Source: Chengkuizengella axinellae (lineage in GTDB: Bacteria > Bacillota > Bacilli > Paenibacillales > KCTC-33759). From it: a DNA stretch of 64,000 bases. The notes below the pieces were generated by a model. That model made no database searches and was not told the DNA's origin. It saw nothing but the letters and a program-made list of their open reading frames with translations. This document shows, in pieces, positions 53,560-62,930 of the stretch; within the stretch, counting starts at the first letter, position 1; every line of letters begins with the position of its first letter. The translations under genes and the position numbers were made by a program. The stretch lies in assembly GCF_030730905.1 (NCBI RefSeq), contig NZ_JAVAMP010000002.1:124001-188000 (forward strand), in the 5' to 3' direction.

Positions 53560-53589
53560 TTGATTTTTGCATTTATTAAGTGATATAAT
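53560..53589 (+). promoter_or_regulatory. Putative sigma-A promoter for the ABC/TetR operon
   Basis: TTGATT at 53560-53565, an 18-base spacer and TATAAT at 53584-53589 precede the ATPase gene at 53640. The TetR gene at the end of this operon is the natural candidate for control. Confidence 0.55.
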
Positions 53590-53639
53590 ATACTTGAAAT
53601 TAAATAAAGTATTATTTAATGAATGAGGGGGAGAGGGTC

Positions 53640-54542
53640 ATGAGTGCAATTTCCACCAAGAATTTAACGAAATACTATGGGAAACATAAAGGCGTTTCGA
53701 ACATTAACCTCGACGTACGAGAAGGCGAGATCTTTGGCTTTATTGGACCCAATGGAGCAGGAAAGTCTACGACAATACGGATGTTAATGCAATTAATTAA
53801 TCCAACTTCTGGAGAAATTAAAGTGCTAAATCAGTCATTATCAACTGAACAGTCTGTTTTGCGAAAAAACATTGGGTATTTACCATCAGAAATAAATTAC
53901 TATAAGGATATGACAGGAAAACAAGTTTTAGAATTTGCTGCAAGAGCGAATGATATACAACTAAAGGAGACCTCTACGAAAGAATATGCGGAATTATTAA
54001 ACTTTGATATGTCTAAAAAAGTGAAATCCTATTCTTTAGGAAACAGAAAGAAGTTAGGTATTCTTCAAACCTTATTACACAAGCCTAAACTACTGATATT
54101 AGACGAGCCAACCTCTGGGTTGGACCCTTTAATGCAGCACTCCTTTTTTGATCTCTTGAAGGAACTGAATGGAACGGGAATGACCATATTTTTCTCAACC
54201 CACGTACTATCTGAAGTAGAAAAAGTATGTGACAGAGTGGCGATTATCCGAAATGGAGAGATTATTCGTACCTCGAAAGTAAGTGAAATACAGGAATCTA
54301 AAAAACGGACAATTGAAGTTCAGTTTGCTAAATCAGGAAATATGATTGAAAAATATGACTTGAAACAAATTGATTCATCTGTAACTTTCCAAAATGGTAT
54401 TCATCATTTAACTGTACAAAAAGAAATTCACAATGCACTTCAACACATTTCTCAAAATGCTATACAAGATATTTCGATTCACAAACCTACCTTGGAAGAA
54501 TTGTTTATGGAATATTATGAAAAGGAAGAGGGTGGAAAGTGA
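53640..54542 (+). CDS. ABC transporter ATP-binding protein (ABC-2 type system)
   Basis: ATG 53640 is favoured because GAGGGGGAGAGGG stands just upstream; an in-frame ATG at 53619 lies before that site. The protein begins MSAISTKNLTKYYGKHKGVS and has Walker A GPNGAGKSTTIRM, Q-loop GYLPSEINYYK, signature YSLGNRKKLGILQ (a variant of LSGGQ) and Walker B LLILDEPTSGLDP with the switch His in FFSTHVLSE. A C-terminal domain of about 80 residues follows the ATPase, as in Bacillus-type drug or bacitracin exporters. It overlaps the permease gene. Likely exports an antimicrobial or lipid; inferred. Confidence 0.9.
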   Translation: MSAISTKNLTKYYGKHKGVSNINLDVREGEIFGFIGPNGAGKSTTIRMLMQLINPTSGEIKVLNQSLSTEQSVLRKNIGYLPSEINYYKDMTGKQVLEFAARANDIQLKETSTKEYAELLNFDMSKKVKSYSLGNRKKLGILQTLLHKPKLLILDEPTSGLDPLMQHSFFDLLKELNGTGMTIFFSTHVLSEVEKVCDRVAIIRNGEIIRTSKVSEIQESKKRTIEVQFAKSGNMIEKYDLKQIDSSVTFQNGIHHLTVQKEIHNALQHISQNAIQDISIHKPTLEELFMEYYEKEEGGK

Positions 54543-55342
54543 TGAAAATGAACTTGATTCGCAATGAGTTATTTTTAAATAGACGAAGTTTTTTTATTAG
54601 CGGTTCTGTCATTTTATTATTTAGTGCCATGTTTGCAGGAATGGCGGATATGTACCTTAGCAATGAACTTATGATAGATATGTTAAAAACAATGCCGCAA
54701 GGATTACTGGATGCTTTTGGTATGGATGCTGAATTAATGACAACTTTTGAAGGCTGGATGGCTGGAGAGCCTTATATGTTTACTGTATTATTATTAGGTG
54801 CTTTCTCAGGAATCTGGGCAGCGACTAGCATTTCTAAAGAAAAGGACCAGCAAACAGGAGAATTTTTGTTTACTTTGCCTTATAGTAGAACTAGTATTTT
54901 TTTGCATAAAGTTTTAACTCAATTCATTCAAATTACGATGATTTCTCTTGTAAATTTACTCATAGTTTTTATCTTTGGATTTCTTTTCAGCAGTATTGAA
55001 TCTCCAGGTACAGTCTTGGTGTTGATGTTAGGGGCATATTTCATAAGTTTAGCTTTTGCAGGAGTTGGTTATGCCATTACTTCAATCTTATCGTCAGAGC
55101 GGGCTGCCATATCATTAGGTGTAGGGATAGTTCTTGTATCCTTCTTGCTGAATATGCTTTCATCTTTAAATGAGAAGTTGAATTGGATGGCAGACTTCAG
55201 CCTGTTTTCTATGTTTGATACAAAACAAATTGTACTGGAATCTAGTTTGACAATGCCTGGTATATTGATTACATTAGGAATATATTTTGCCGGGATAGTA
55301 ATAGGCAATATTATATTTGTACGAAGAGATATTACGATGTAG
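54542..55342 (+). CDS. ABC-2 type permease
   Basis: ATG 54542 overlaps the upstream stop (TGATG); GTG 54539 is an equally placed alternative. The product has an N-terminal anchor helix (NRRSFFISGSVILLFSAMFA), an extracellular stretch of about 45 residues, then five further helices ending with a short basic tail. This is the usual layout of the membrane half of ABC-2 exporters with one ATPase partner. Residues between helices 2 and 3 (SKEKDQQTGEFLFTLPYSRT) match the cytoplasmic coupling segment of the family. It is followed by the TetR gene 22 bases later. Confidence 0.85.
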   Translation: MKMNLIRNELFLNRRSFFISGSVILLFSAMFAGMADMYLSNELMIDMLKTMPQGLLDAFGMDAELMTTFEGWMAGEPYMFTVLLLGAFSGIWAATSISKEKDQQTGEFLFTLPYSRTSIFLHKVLTQFIQITMISLVNLLIVFIFGFLFSSIESPGTVLVLMLGAYFISLAFAGVGYAITSILSSERAAISLGVGIVLVSFLLNMLSSLNEKLNWMADFSLFSMFDTKQIVLESSLTMPGILITLGIYFAGIVIGNIIFVRRDITM

Positions 55343-55364
55343 CAATATTAGGAGGACATCTTCA

Positions 55365-55943
55365 TTGAGTCGTAAAAAAGAACAAATTCTTAAAAAAGCT
55401 AAGGAACTTTTTATGGAGCAAGGGTTGCAGGAAACTAGCTTAGAACAGATTGGTGAAGAAGTCCCTGCTTCTAAAATGACGATATACAAATATTTCACGA
55501 ATAAAGAAGGGTTAATTGAACAAGTATTAAATGACATTGTAGAAGAAGTTCTAGCAGATTTTTATAAGATGTTGGACCATGCAGAAGATAATCCTTTAGA
55601 GGGGTTAATGGAGCTTCAGCATTATGAAGGAACAGATAAAATATCTGAAAAGTTTATTATGGATTTAGTGAAATATTATCCAAAACAAGCAGAAAGATTA
55701 TTAACGTATCAAAGAGAAGAGATTTTCCCTCGGTTTGAACAGTTTCTTTTTGAAGCACAGAAAAAAGGTCAGATTCGTAAGGATATTTCACCACATGTTT
55801 TAACCCTCTTTATTTCAAGCATCAAACAGTTTTTTTCTAAGCCTGAAAATTTAGTAGGGATCACAGATATCAATGCGATTAGAGACCAGTTTATGACCAT
55901 ATTGTATTATGGGATCATTTCACCAGATCATAAAAAAAACTAG
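55365..55943 (+). CDS. TetR-family transcriptional regulator
   Basis: TTG 55365 follows TTAGGAGGACATCTTCA; an in-frame GTA-region start upstream lacks a ribosome binding site. The N-terminal helix-turn-helix is typical: ILKKAKELFMEQGLQETSLE, then QIGEEVPASKMTIYKYFTNK. The C-terminal half is helical and variable (LMELQHYEGTDKISEKFIMD), the ligand-binding region. Being co-transcribed behind the ABC-2 exporter genes, it probably represses them until the exported compound binds; the operator would lie near the promoter at 53560. A good terminator follows at 55964. Confidence 0.9.
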   Translation: MSRKKEQILKKAKELFMEQGLQETSLEQIGEEVPASKMTIYKYFTNKEGLIEQVLNDIVEEVLADFYKMLDHAEDNPLEGLMELQHYEGTDKISEKFIMDLVKYYPKQAERLLTYQREEIFPRFEQFLFEAQKKGQIRKDISPHVLTLFISSIKQFFSKPENLVGITDINAIRDQFMTILYYGIISPDHKKN

Positions 55944-55963
55944 GAATGAAGAATATCAAAGCA

Positions 55964-55995
55964 AAGTAGTCAAATTTATTTGACTACTTGTTTTT
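55964..55995 (+). terminator. Terminator after the TetR gene
   Basis: AAGTAGTCAAA at 55964-55974 pairs with TTTGACTACTT at 55979-55989 and is followed by GTTTTTATA. Confidence 0.85.
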
Positions 55996-56098
55996 ATATC
56001 ACATAAAAAATTATAATTTTACATATTCAAAGTTCCAACAAAATCGTTCTCGCATCACTTTTAAAATGAAGTTATTTCCTGGAAAGAGAGGTTCAAAA

Positions 56099-56923
56099 AT
56101 GAACATACAATCAAATGTCACACTAAATAATGGAGTGGAAATGCCATGGTTAGGACTTGGTGTATTTAAAGCAGCTGAGGGAAAAGAAGTACAGAATGCT
56201 GTTCATGCAGCTGTCGAATGTGGATATAGAAGTATAGATACTGCTGCAGTCTATAGAAATGAAGAGGGGGTAGGCAGTGCGGTAAAAAATTGCGGAATGG
56301 ATCGAGATGAATTATTTATTACAACAAAGGTATGGAATACAGAGCAGGGGTACGATACTACCTTAAATGCTTTTAATGAAAGTATGAAAAAATTAAAGAT
56401 GGATTATTTGGATTTGTACTTAATTCATTGGGTGGTAAAAGATAAATATCTAGAAACATGGAAAGCGCTTGAAAAGTTGTATCAAGAAGGATATGTGAAA
56501 GCTATCGGAGTGAGTAATTTTCTACCACATCATCTTGATGGGATTTTTCGTGAAAGTGAGATTGTCCCTGCGGTGAACCAGGTTCAGTTTCATCCTTATC
56601 ACCAACAACCTGATCTATTATCGTATTGTAAATCCAAACAAATACAAATGGAAGCATGGAGTCCCTTCGCACAAGGGAAGTCACTTCATGATCCAGTATT
56701 ACAGTCAATAGCAGACAAACACGGAAAAAATGTAGCACAGGTTATTTTACGATGGGATTTGCAAAGTGGAGTGGTGACCATTCCTAAATCAATCAAACCT
56801 GAACGTATACGAAGTAATGCTGATATTTTTGATTTTCAGTTGGATGAGGAAGATCTTGAGCAAATTGCTAAATTAAATAGAAACGAACGTCTTGGACCAG
56901 ACCCTGACCATGTGGAGTTTTAA
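56099..56923 (+). CDS. Aldo/keto reductase, 274 aa
   Basis: ATG 56099 follows AAAGAGAGGTTCAAAA; the frame extends upstream to 55988 but that part overlaps a terminator and has no ribosome binding site. The catalytic tetrad is visible: Asp in SIDTAAVYRNEEGVG with the catalytic Tyr four residues on, Lys in ITTKVWN and His in YLIHWVV. The NADPH-binding end VVTIPKSIKPERIRSNADIF is typical, and the length matches the prokaryotic AKR5 branch. It reduces aldehydes or ketones; candidates are methylglyoxal and related compounds, but the substrate is not shown. A palindrome (AATCACGTGCATGTGATT, 56922-56939) follows its stop. Confidence 0.9.
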   Translation: MNIQSNVTLNNGVEMPWLGLGVFKAAEGKEVQNAVHAAVECGYRSIDTAAVYRNEEGVGSAVKNCGMDRDELFITTKVWNTEQGYDTTLNAFNESMKKLKMDYLDLYLIHWVVKDKYLETWKALEKLYQEGYVKAIGVSNFLPHHLDGIFRESEIVPAVNQVQFHPYHQQPDLLSYCKSKQIQMEAWSPFAQGKSLHDPVLQSIADKHGKNVAQVILRWDLQSGVVTIPKSIKPERIRSNADIFDFQLDEEDLEQIAKLNRNERLGPDPDHVEF

Positions 56924-57090
56924 TCACGTGCATGTGATTAACGATAGAATCATCATCTGATGAATGTGAGGTGGTGTTTTTTTTTAGGTACTATTTAAAT
57001 ATAGTACTTATTTACAAAAGCTGTCTATGATAACATCATCCATAATAGAGTTGTTTTACGAAATGATTCCAATATGAAGGAATGGTGAAA

Positions 57091-60000
57091 ATGAAGCATG
57101 TTTCTAAAAAAGAACGAACCATCATCTTTAATAAAGAATTGGAAGCTTTAAGAGAAGGTGAATATATCCATGATGAATTATATGAAAACGTGAAAAACGC
57201 TCATCATAGGTACACCCTTGGTGCATATTCAGTTGAAAATAATTTAACTGCTTCGAAGGTAGCGATTGATGAATATAATCCTACAGAAAGCCCTATTCCA
57301 CCCGAAAAAGAAGAACAATCAAATCGATTAAGTAATAATAATCAAATAGGAGTCGTCATTCCGAAGAAAGTTAAACCTCCAAAGCCTAAAAAACAAAAAT
57401 CGCCTGAACAAATAAGAGATCGAAACATTACTTGGACATTAATTTTAGGTGTCATTTTACTATTAATAGGGGGTTTATATGTTGCAACTAGTAATTGGAG
57501 TATAATGGCGAATGAAATGAAAATGATATCGATCGCTTTAGTTTCTGTAGTGTTCTTTGGCATAAGCTGGTTTTCATTTAGAGTATTAAAAATTGAGAAG
57601 ACAGCATTTGCTTTTTTAACTTTAGCTAGTTTGTTTATTCCGATCGTTATATTATCCATAGGTTATTTTCAATTGTTTAATGAATGGTTTTCTCTAGCAG
57701 GAGAAGGTAAGTATTTGTTTATTGGAATAGCTGCATTGATTTGCTTACCAATGTATTTAGTGATATCGCAAAAATTCAAATCAAGAATATTTGTATGGAT
57801 TAGCTTAGTAACCTCTTCAATCAGTATAGGATTCTTAATAGCTTCACTGCATTTAACAAATGATGCTTTTTATTTTGGAATCATGTTTTATAATGCGGTT
57901 TTATTAGTTGGCTATCATAAATTGTATAAACTACAAAAGATTCAATTATTCCTTAAGGAACTGCCGAATTATGCACAATTAAATTTAGTTATAAGTACAC
58001 TTCTGATGTTAATAATCTATGAAAATGAACTGTTTTATAGTTTTAATGTGATTCTAACAGCGATATTATATATGTCTATGGTTTTTGTATATCAAACCAA
58101 ACATTATCATTTTGTGTTCAGTGCGTTATTAGTTTACGGTATATACCAATTCATTGAAAATTCTTTTTTACACCAGTTTAATGTTATTCTTTTCGCACTA
58201 GTTGGTTTTTTATTTATTGGGCTTCAGTTTGCATTGCAAAAGGATGAGTTTTTAAAAAGGATGTTTCAATATACGAGTGGAATCATTTCATTTTTTGCAT
58301 TCATCTATATCAGTCTTCAAGGTATTTTACTTCAAATGAATCAACCATCAGAATTCATGTTTATGGCATATCTTCTTATTTCATTAAACTACTTGTACCT
58401 TGCGTATAAGACAAAACATAGACTGTTTTCCTATTTAACCCCAATCTTTTTAATCGTAGCTGGGTTTGAATCCTTTGAGATTGTTAATAATCTCATTAAT
58501 TTGATGTATTTTGAAATGTATATATTCGGATATGCTGTTGTTATATTTGCCCTTTGTTATTTGTTCAATCAATGGAAGATAACTTTACCGATAAAAATAA
58601 GCAGTTTGATCATTTCTATGCTGACGATGATTTTTGCAATGGGATTGGCTCTATTTCATGAGAGTATTACCCAAGTGTCTCTTATGCTTCTTGTCTTTGG
58701 TTTCATATTATTTGCAACTAATAAGTCCATTCAAAAAATATATGTACGTGAAATTATAGCTGTTTTCATCCCTATAATCTGGTTGTTAAGTGGTATTTTT
58801 AGCTTTGATTACTTTATAAATTATTTAAAGTTAGGATGGTATGAAGCGGTATTAGGTTTTCCATTTCATCTGAGTGTTTGCTCACTGGTTTTACTTTGTA
58901 TAAGTCATATTTGGAATAAATTGAAGGAGCAAAGTTTAAGTCTGACTACCTTCCTTATTTCACAAGTTGCATATACAGCGGGGTTATTTCTTTTATTAGA
59001 CCCTAATGTAGAAAAAATGTTTGTTAGACCTGCGTTATTGTTTGTAGGAATAGGTATGTATATTTTATTAGCAAAGAGATTGAAAATGAATGGTTTGTGG
59101 GTATTTCCAAGCATAACAAGCTTGTTGTTCCTCTTGTCATTGATATCAACGATAAATATTATAAATAGTCTTTCTTTGTCCATCTATTTATTAATCATTT
59201 CAATTATTTTATTGACTGTGAGTATATGGGTCGGTAAAAAATATGAATTCATACATCCGTATTTCTTTTGGACTGCTCAACTGTATTTACCTATTGCAAT
59301 CGTAGCTAGTTTATTATTGTTTGTACTTCAAGATTCAAATCCGAATACACTTTTTCTAGCTCTATTCGTGTATATCTACAGTGTAATTACATCAAATGAA
59401 GAGTGGAGAAGAAAGCTGTTTTTATATTTATCCTTTACAACCTTAATGTTGTTAGTAGTTTGTAATATTATTGATTTAGATGGTTCATCGATTCAACTGG
59501 ATTTCGCACTATTTATAACCAGTATGATCATCGGGGTTTTATGGTTATTGGTGAATAGTGATTGGAGAAAACGGATTGATTTTTATTTGATTCCGTTATC
59601 TATGATTGGAATTTTAACACTTGTAAAAAATGCAAATACGGATTTAACTAATGTTGTGATTGGTATGATATATATTGCATTTACTCTATTTTTACTTCAT
59701 CAAAGAAGATGGACTTTATTGAATTTCATACCATTATTGTTATCTATTGTCTTATTGATTCAATATCAGTATCAATTAAGTGAACAGATTATGATTATAG
59801 TTTGTGTGATAGGATTTATCTTACTAAAAATTATAGGAGAAGTATGTTATAAATCCATTGTAGCAATTAAAGGAGCTCATCAGCTTTATATAGATTGGTA
59901 TACATTCATTTCATTACTGTATCTTGTCATGTTGTATCCGTTTATTGGATTTCAAGATTCTCTATGGATGCAGTTAATTCCAGCACTATTAATGGTTTAT

Positions 60001-60585
60001 TGGATTTTCTCTCAAATCAAAAGAGTGGAATTAAGACTAACTAAAAAAATAATGACAACATTAACAGGGATCAGTATTTTATATCCTTATTATATTTTAA
60101 TTATGAATTTAGAGATTCCGAAATTAATTGAGATAGAAAGTTATGTGTTACCGTGGATTGTATTAACAGCAATATTATCAAAATTGACTTGGAAGCAAAA
60201 TCATAAACAAATGAAATGGATTCAAGCTGTGGTCACGTTGATTGTAGCTGTTGTTTTAGTGGTTGATGCTCAATTAAGTCATACTATAAACGATGCAATT
60301 GTAGTAGGAACATTATCCTTAATCTCATTATTGGGAGGATTACATTATAAAATAAAATCATATTTTTTCATTGGTAGTGGGGTATTATTGTTGAATTTAT
60401 TTATTCAAACGAAACCGTTATGGGGAAATGCACCATTTTGGGTTTACTTATTGGTCGCAGGATTAATTCTCATAGGATTTGCCAGCTTCTACGAACGGCA
60501 GAAGAAAAAAACAGATAGAGATGGAAATTCAATGATGAAAGGGAACGTGAAAAAAGTAAAAGAAAGATTTAAAGAATGGGAATGA
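57091..60585 (+). CDS. Giant polytopic membrane protein, about 1164 aa
   Basis: The start is uncertain between ATG 57082, GTG 57085 and ATG 57091; only the last leaves nine bases after AAGGA. A cytoplasmic N-terminus (LEALREGEYIHDELYENVKN, then a Pro/Lys-rich linker) is followed by roughly 30 membrane helices to the end, with a short Lys-rich tail. The first helix pair (WTLILGVILLLIGGLYVATS, then NW) is the DUF2157-like opening seen in very long SCO7613-type membrane proteins. Nothing marks catalysis or ion binding. It lies alone, before a convergent oxidase-like gene. Function unknown; a role in envelope or spore membranes would be guesswork. Confidence 0.7.
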   Translation: MKHVSKKERTIIFNKELEALREGEYIHDELYENVKNAHHRYTLGAYSVENNLTASKVAIDEYNPTESPIPPEKEEQSNRLSNNNQIGVVIPKKVKPPKPKKQKSPEQIRDRNITWTLILGVILLLIGGLYVATSNWSIMANEMKMISIALVSVVFFGISWFSFRVLKIEKTAFAFLTLASLFIPIVILSIGYFQLFNEWFSLAGEGKYLFIGIAALICLPMYLVISQKFKSRIFVWISLVTSSISIGFLIASLHLTNDAFYFGIMFYNAVLLVGYHKLYKLQKIQLFLKELPNYAQLNLVISTLLMLIIYENELFYSFNVILTAILYMSMVFVYQTKHYHFVFSALLVYGIYQFIENSFLHQFNVILFALVGFLFIGLQFALQKDEFLKRMFQYTSGIISFFAFIYISLQGILLQMNQPSEFMFMAYLLISLNYLYLAYKTKHRLFSYLTPIFLIVAGFESFEIVNNLINLMYFEMYIFGYAVVIFALCYLFNQWKITLPIKISSLIISMLTMIFAMGLALFHESITQVSLMLLVFGFILFATNKSIQKIYVREIIAVFIPIIWLLSGIFSFDYFINYLKLGWYEAVLGFPFHLSVCSLVLLCISHIWNKLKEQSLSLTTFLISQVAYTAGLFLLLDPNVEKMFVRPALLFVGIGMYILLAKRLKMNGLWVFPSITSLLFLLSLISTINIINSLSLSIYLLIISIILLTVSIWVGKKYEFIHPYFFWTAQLYLPIAIVASLLLFVLQDSNPNTLFLALFVYIYSVITSNEEWRRKLFLYLSFTTLMLLVVCNIIDLDGSSIQLDFALFITSMIIGVLWLLVNSDWRKRIDFYLIPLSMIGILTLVKNANTDLTNVVIGMIYIAFTLFLLHQRRWTLLNFIPLLLSIVLLIQYQYQLSEQIMIIVCVIGFILLKIIGEVCYKSIVAIKGAHQLYIDWYTFISLLYLVMLYPFIGFQDSLWMQLIPALLMVYWIFSQIKRVELRLTKKIMTTLTGISILYPYYILIMNLEIPKLIEIESYVLPWIVLTAILSKLTWKQNHKQMKWIQAVVTLIVAVVLVVDAQLSHTINDAIVVGTLSLISLLGGLHYKIKSYFFIGSGVLLLNLFIQTKPLWGNAPFWVYLLVAGLILIGFASFYERQKKKTDRDGNSMMKGNVKKVKERFKEWE

Positions 60586-60733
60586 GTTAAATACTTAATG
60601 TTAAGATCTTGATGAAAAGGTAGTAAAGCGATCTTAAATTTCATGTTATGTACCTAGTTGAAGACCGCTTGCTTCCTTTTCTTCGAGACACTCCGTTAGG
60701 AGTTTGTGTTCTTTCATTTAAATTACGAGTTTA

Positions 60734-61294
60734 TTAAATATCATTATTGTTTATTGGATGCTTCTCATCTAATCTAGCTCCATGTTTATCAATATATTCA
60801 TCTAGTTTTCCTTGTGAGACCTTGGTATTCGTCCACTTCATCATGACGTCCCTATCTTCGTTATAATCCATAAGCGGAACTCCATATCCACAGCTAGTTT
60901 GAACGGCTTCTATTCTTATTCTAAAGATTTGCCTTGCAGAATTTGGATCAATTTCTGGATAATATTCCTCCATTAATGTAAGGTAATTTTCCGTATGTTT
61001 CTCAATCACTTCACCATATCCATAAATTCGTAAAATTAGTGGTTTTTGATCAAAACTATTCCACATAAGTGTGATCTTTTGATTATCTTTTATATGATTG
61101 GCAGTTTCATTCCCACTACCTGCATAATCCAAATAGATGATAGATTTAGTGTTAATAATTTTTAAACAGTCATAACCTTTTGGTGATAAATTAATTCTTC
61201 CTTGATTGGAAGGTGCTGTTGCGGTAAAGAACATGTGTTGTTTGTGAATAAAATGAACAAGCTCTTCATTAAGCTCTGTTAAAAACTTCCCCAT
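60734..61294 (-). CDS. Pyridoxamine 5'-phosphate oxidase-like flavoprotein, 186 aa
   Basis: On the minus strand ATG follows AAGGAGGAGAAACA. The sequence fits the PNPOx-like split-barrel family: FLTELNEELVHFIHKQHMFF at the start, PSNQGRINLSPKGYDCLKI (the conserved SPKG segment), SIIYLDYAGSGNETANHIKD and LILRIYGYGEVIEK. This subgroup binds FMN or a related flavin rather than being true PdxH. It ends close to a 150-base spacer before the giant membrane gene and diverges from dacF. Physiological reaction unknown. Confidence 0.85.
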   Translation of the reverse strand: MGKFLTELNEELVHFIHKQHMFFTATAPSNQGRINLSPKGYDCLKIINTKSIIYLDYAGSGNETANHIKDNQKITLMWNSFDQKPLILRIYGYGEVIEKHTENYLTLMEEYYPEIDPNSARQIFRIRIEAVQTSCGYGVPLMDYNEDRDVMMKWTNTKVSQGKLDEYIDKHGARLDEKHPINNNDI

Positions 61295-61448
61295 TGTTTC
61301 TCCTCCTTCTACATAAGTCCACTTTCATTGTTTTATATTCTTCACTCAAATTTATTTATTTTCTTAGTAATTATATTACTTTTAGTTACTAAATATTGCA
61401 ATATATTATATATACATTTGAGAAGTCTCTTAAATAAACATTTTATTT

Positions 61449-61478
61449 TTATATGGAATAATTTACATGAGAATAGTA
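61449..61478 (+). promoter_or_regulatory. Candidate sigma-F/sigma-G promoter before dacF
   Basis: TTATA at 61449-61453, a 15-base spacer and GAGAATAGTA at 61469-61478 match the forespore consensus GywTA-N15-GGnrAnAnTw at four of five and six of seven defined positions. It stands 42 bases before the dacF start. In B. subtilis dacF has such a promoter. Confidence 0.5.
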
Positions 61479-61519
61479 AACACTGTATACAAGTAATTCA
61501 TGCTAGGAGGAGACATGTA

Positions 61520-62803
61520 ATGTACAGAAAACACTTAATCTATTTTTTAAGCAGCGTGTTACTTATAAGTATGCTATTCCCAAATCAACTCATTGCAAAT
61601 GAACCTGAAGAGCAGATAGATTTAGCACCCAATTCACATTCTGCGATACTGATGGACGCAGATACTGGGACTATCATTTTTGAAAAAAATGCTCATGATC
61701 GTTTACCCCCAGCAAGCATCACAAAAGTCATGACGATGCTGCTCATTATGGAAGCCCTTGATAGCGGAAAAATACAAAAGGATGAAATGGTTCGAACTAG
61801 TGAACTGGCTGCATCTATGGGAGGATCACAGATTTTTTTGGAAGTTGGAGAAGAGATGAGTGTAGAAGATATGCTGAAGGGAATTGCGATGGCTTCTGGT
61901 AATGATGCATCCGTTGCAATGGCTGAAAAAATAGCAGGATCTGAAGAAATGTTTGTACAAATGATGAATGATCGTGCTAAACAGCTGGGACTAGAAAATA
62001 CTAATTTTGTAAACAGCAATGGTCTTCCCGCTGCAGAACATTATTCAAGTGCACATGATATTGCAATCATGTCAAAAGAGTTATTGAAACATGAGGAAAT
62101 CACTCAATTCACAAGTAAGTATCAAGATTATTTGCGCAAGGATACAGATGATCCCTTTTGGTTAGTAAACACGAATAAGTTAGTTAGATTTTATCAAGGG
62201 GCAGATGGTTTAAAAACAGGCTACACTAGTGAAGCAAAATACTGTTTGACCGCTACCGCCAAAAGAAACGATATGCGTGTTATCGCTGTTGTTTTAGGTG
62301 AACCAACGACTAAATCAAGAAATTATGAAGTATCCAAGCTGTTTGATTATGCATTTTCACAATACACTAATTTTCCTATTTTCAAACCTGGTGAAATGAT
62401 CGGATCCATTCCAATTGAAAAAGGAGACGTTAGAAATATTGATATCGTTGCAAAACAACAATACAGTGTATTGATGAAAAAAGGCGAATCCAAGGAAAAT
62501 ATAAGGCATGAAATAGAATTAGAACCTGAATTAAAGGCTCCGGTAGACTTAGGACAAATAGTTGGGAAATTAACGATCTATCAGAATGAAAACAAAATTA
62601 AAGAAATAGATCTTGATTCTCCTATGGAAGTAAGAGAAGCAAGTTACTGGGAAATCTTAAAACGAACCGTGGAAAAAGTTTTATTTGTTCAAAAGAAAGA
62701 AGAACAACCAGAAAATCAACCTGATAATATGAACAACGAAAATAATCAAGAAGACAATAGCGAAAATAAAAACGAGAATATAGAAGAAAACAACAAAGAA
62801 TAA
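61520..62803 (+). CDS. dacF: D-alanyl-D-alanine carboxypeptidase (sporulation)
   Basis: ATG 61520 follows AGGAGGAGACATGTA; the frame runs further upstream but without a ribosome binding site. A signal peptide (YFLSSVLLISMLFPNQLIA) leads to a penicillin-binding domain with S66-x-x-K69 in PPASITKVM, S125-x-N in AMASGNDAS and K231-T-G in GADGLKTGYT, all intact. A beta-rich C-terminal domain and an Asn/Glu tail follow. The enzyme trims D-Ala from peptidoglycan and is known to act in spore cortex synthesis in B. subtilis. It is the first gene of the spoIIA locus, and the spoIIAA gene follows after 127 bases that hold a candidate sigma-H promoter. Confidence 0.9.
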   Translation: MYRKHLIYFLSSVLLISMLFPNQLIANEPEEQIDLAPNSHSAILMDADTGTIIFEKNAHDRLPPASITKVMTMLLIMEALDSGKIQKDEMVRTSELAASMGGSQIFLEVGEEMSVEDMLKGIAMASGNDASVAMAEKIAGSEEMFVQMMNDRAKQLGLENTNFVNSNGLPAAEHYSSAHDIAIMSKELLKHEEITQFTSKYQDYLRKDTDDPFWLVNTNKLVRFYQGADGLKTGYTSEAKYCLTATAKRNDMRVIAVVLGEPTTKSRNYEVSKLFDYAFSQYTNFPIFKPGEMIGSIPIEKGDVRNIDIVAKQQYSVLMKKGESKENIRHEIELEPELKAPVDLGQIVGKLTIYQNENKIKEIDLDSPMEVREASYWEILKRTVEKVLFVQKKEEQPENQPDNMNNENNQEDNSENKNENIEENNKE

Positions 62804-62869
62804 TGGAAAAAAGTTCAAGCTCATAATATGTCAAAAAAACAAAGTTCTTTTCTAGTTTTGTCGTTCGGC

Positions 62870-62896
62870 AGGATTTATGAAAAGAAATGTAGAAAT
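62870..62896 (+). promoter_or_regulatory. Candidate sigma-H promoter of spoIIA
   Basis: AGGATTT at 62870-62876, a 12-base spacer and GTAGAAAT at 62889-62896 resemble the sigma-H consensus (RnAGGAwWW, 11-12 bases, RnnGAAT) with one mismatch in the -10. It lies between dacF and spoIIAA, where the sigma-H promoter of the operon is known in B. subtilis. Confidence 0.55.
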
Positions 62897-62930
62897 GCTT
62901 CATCATCAGCTTATTAAGGAGTGAAGAACT

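Noticed and set aside
57091-60585. Fusion of several transporters
   Set aside because: The helices continue without any transporter motif or ATPase and the N-terminal layout fits long DUF2157-like membrane proteins, so no transport function is claimed.
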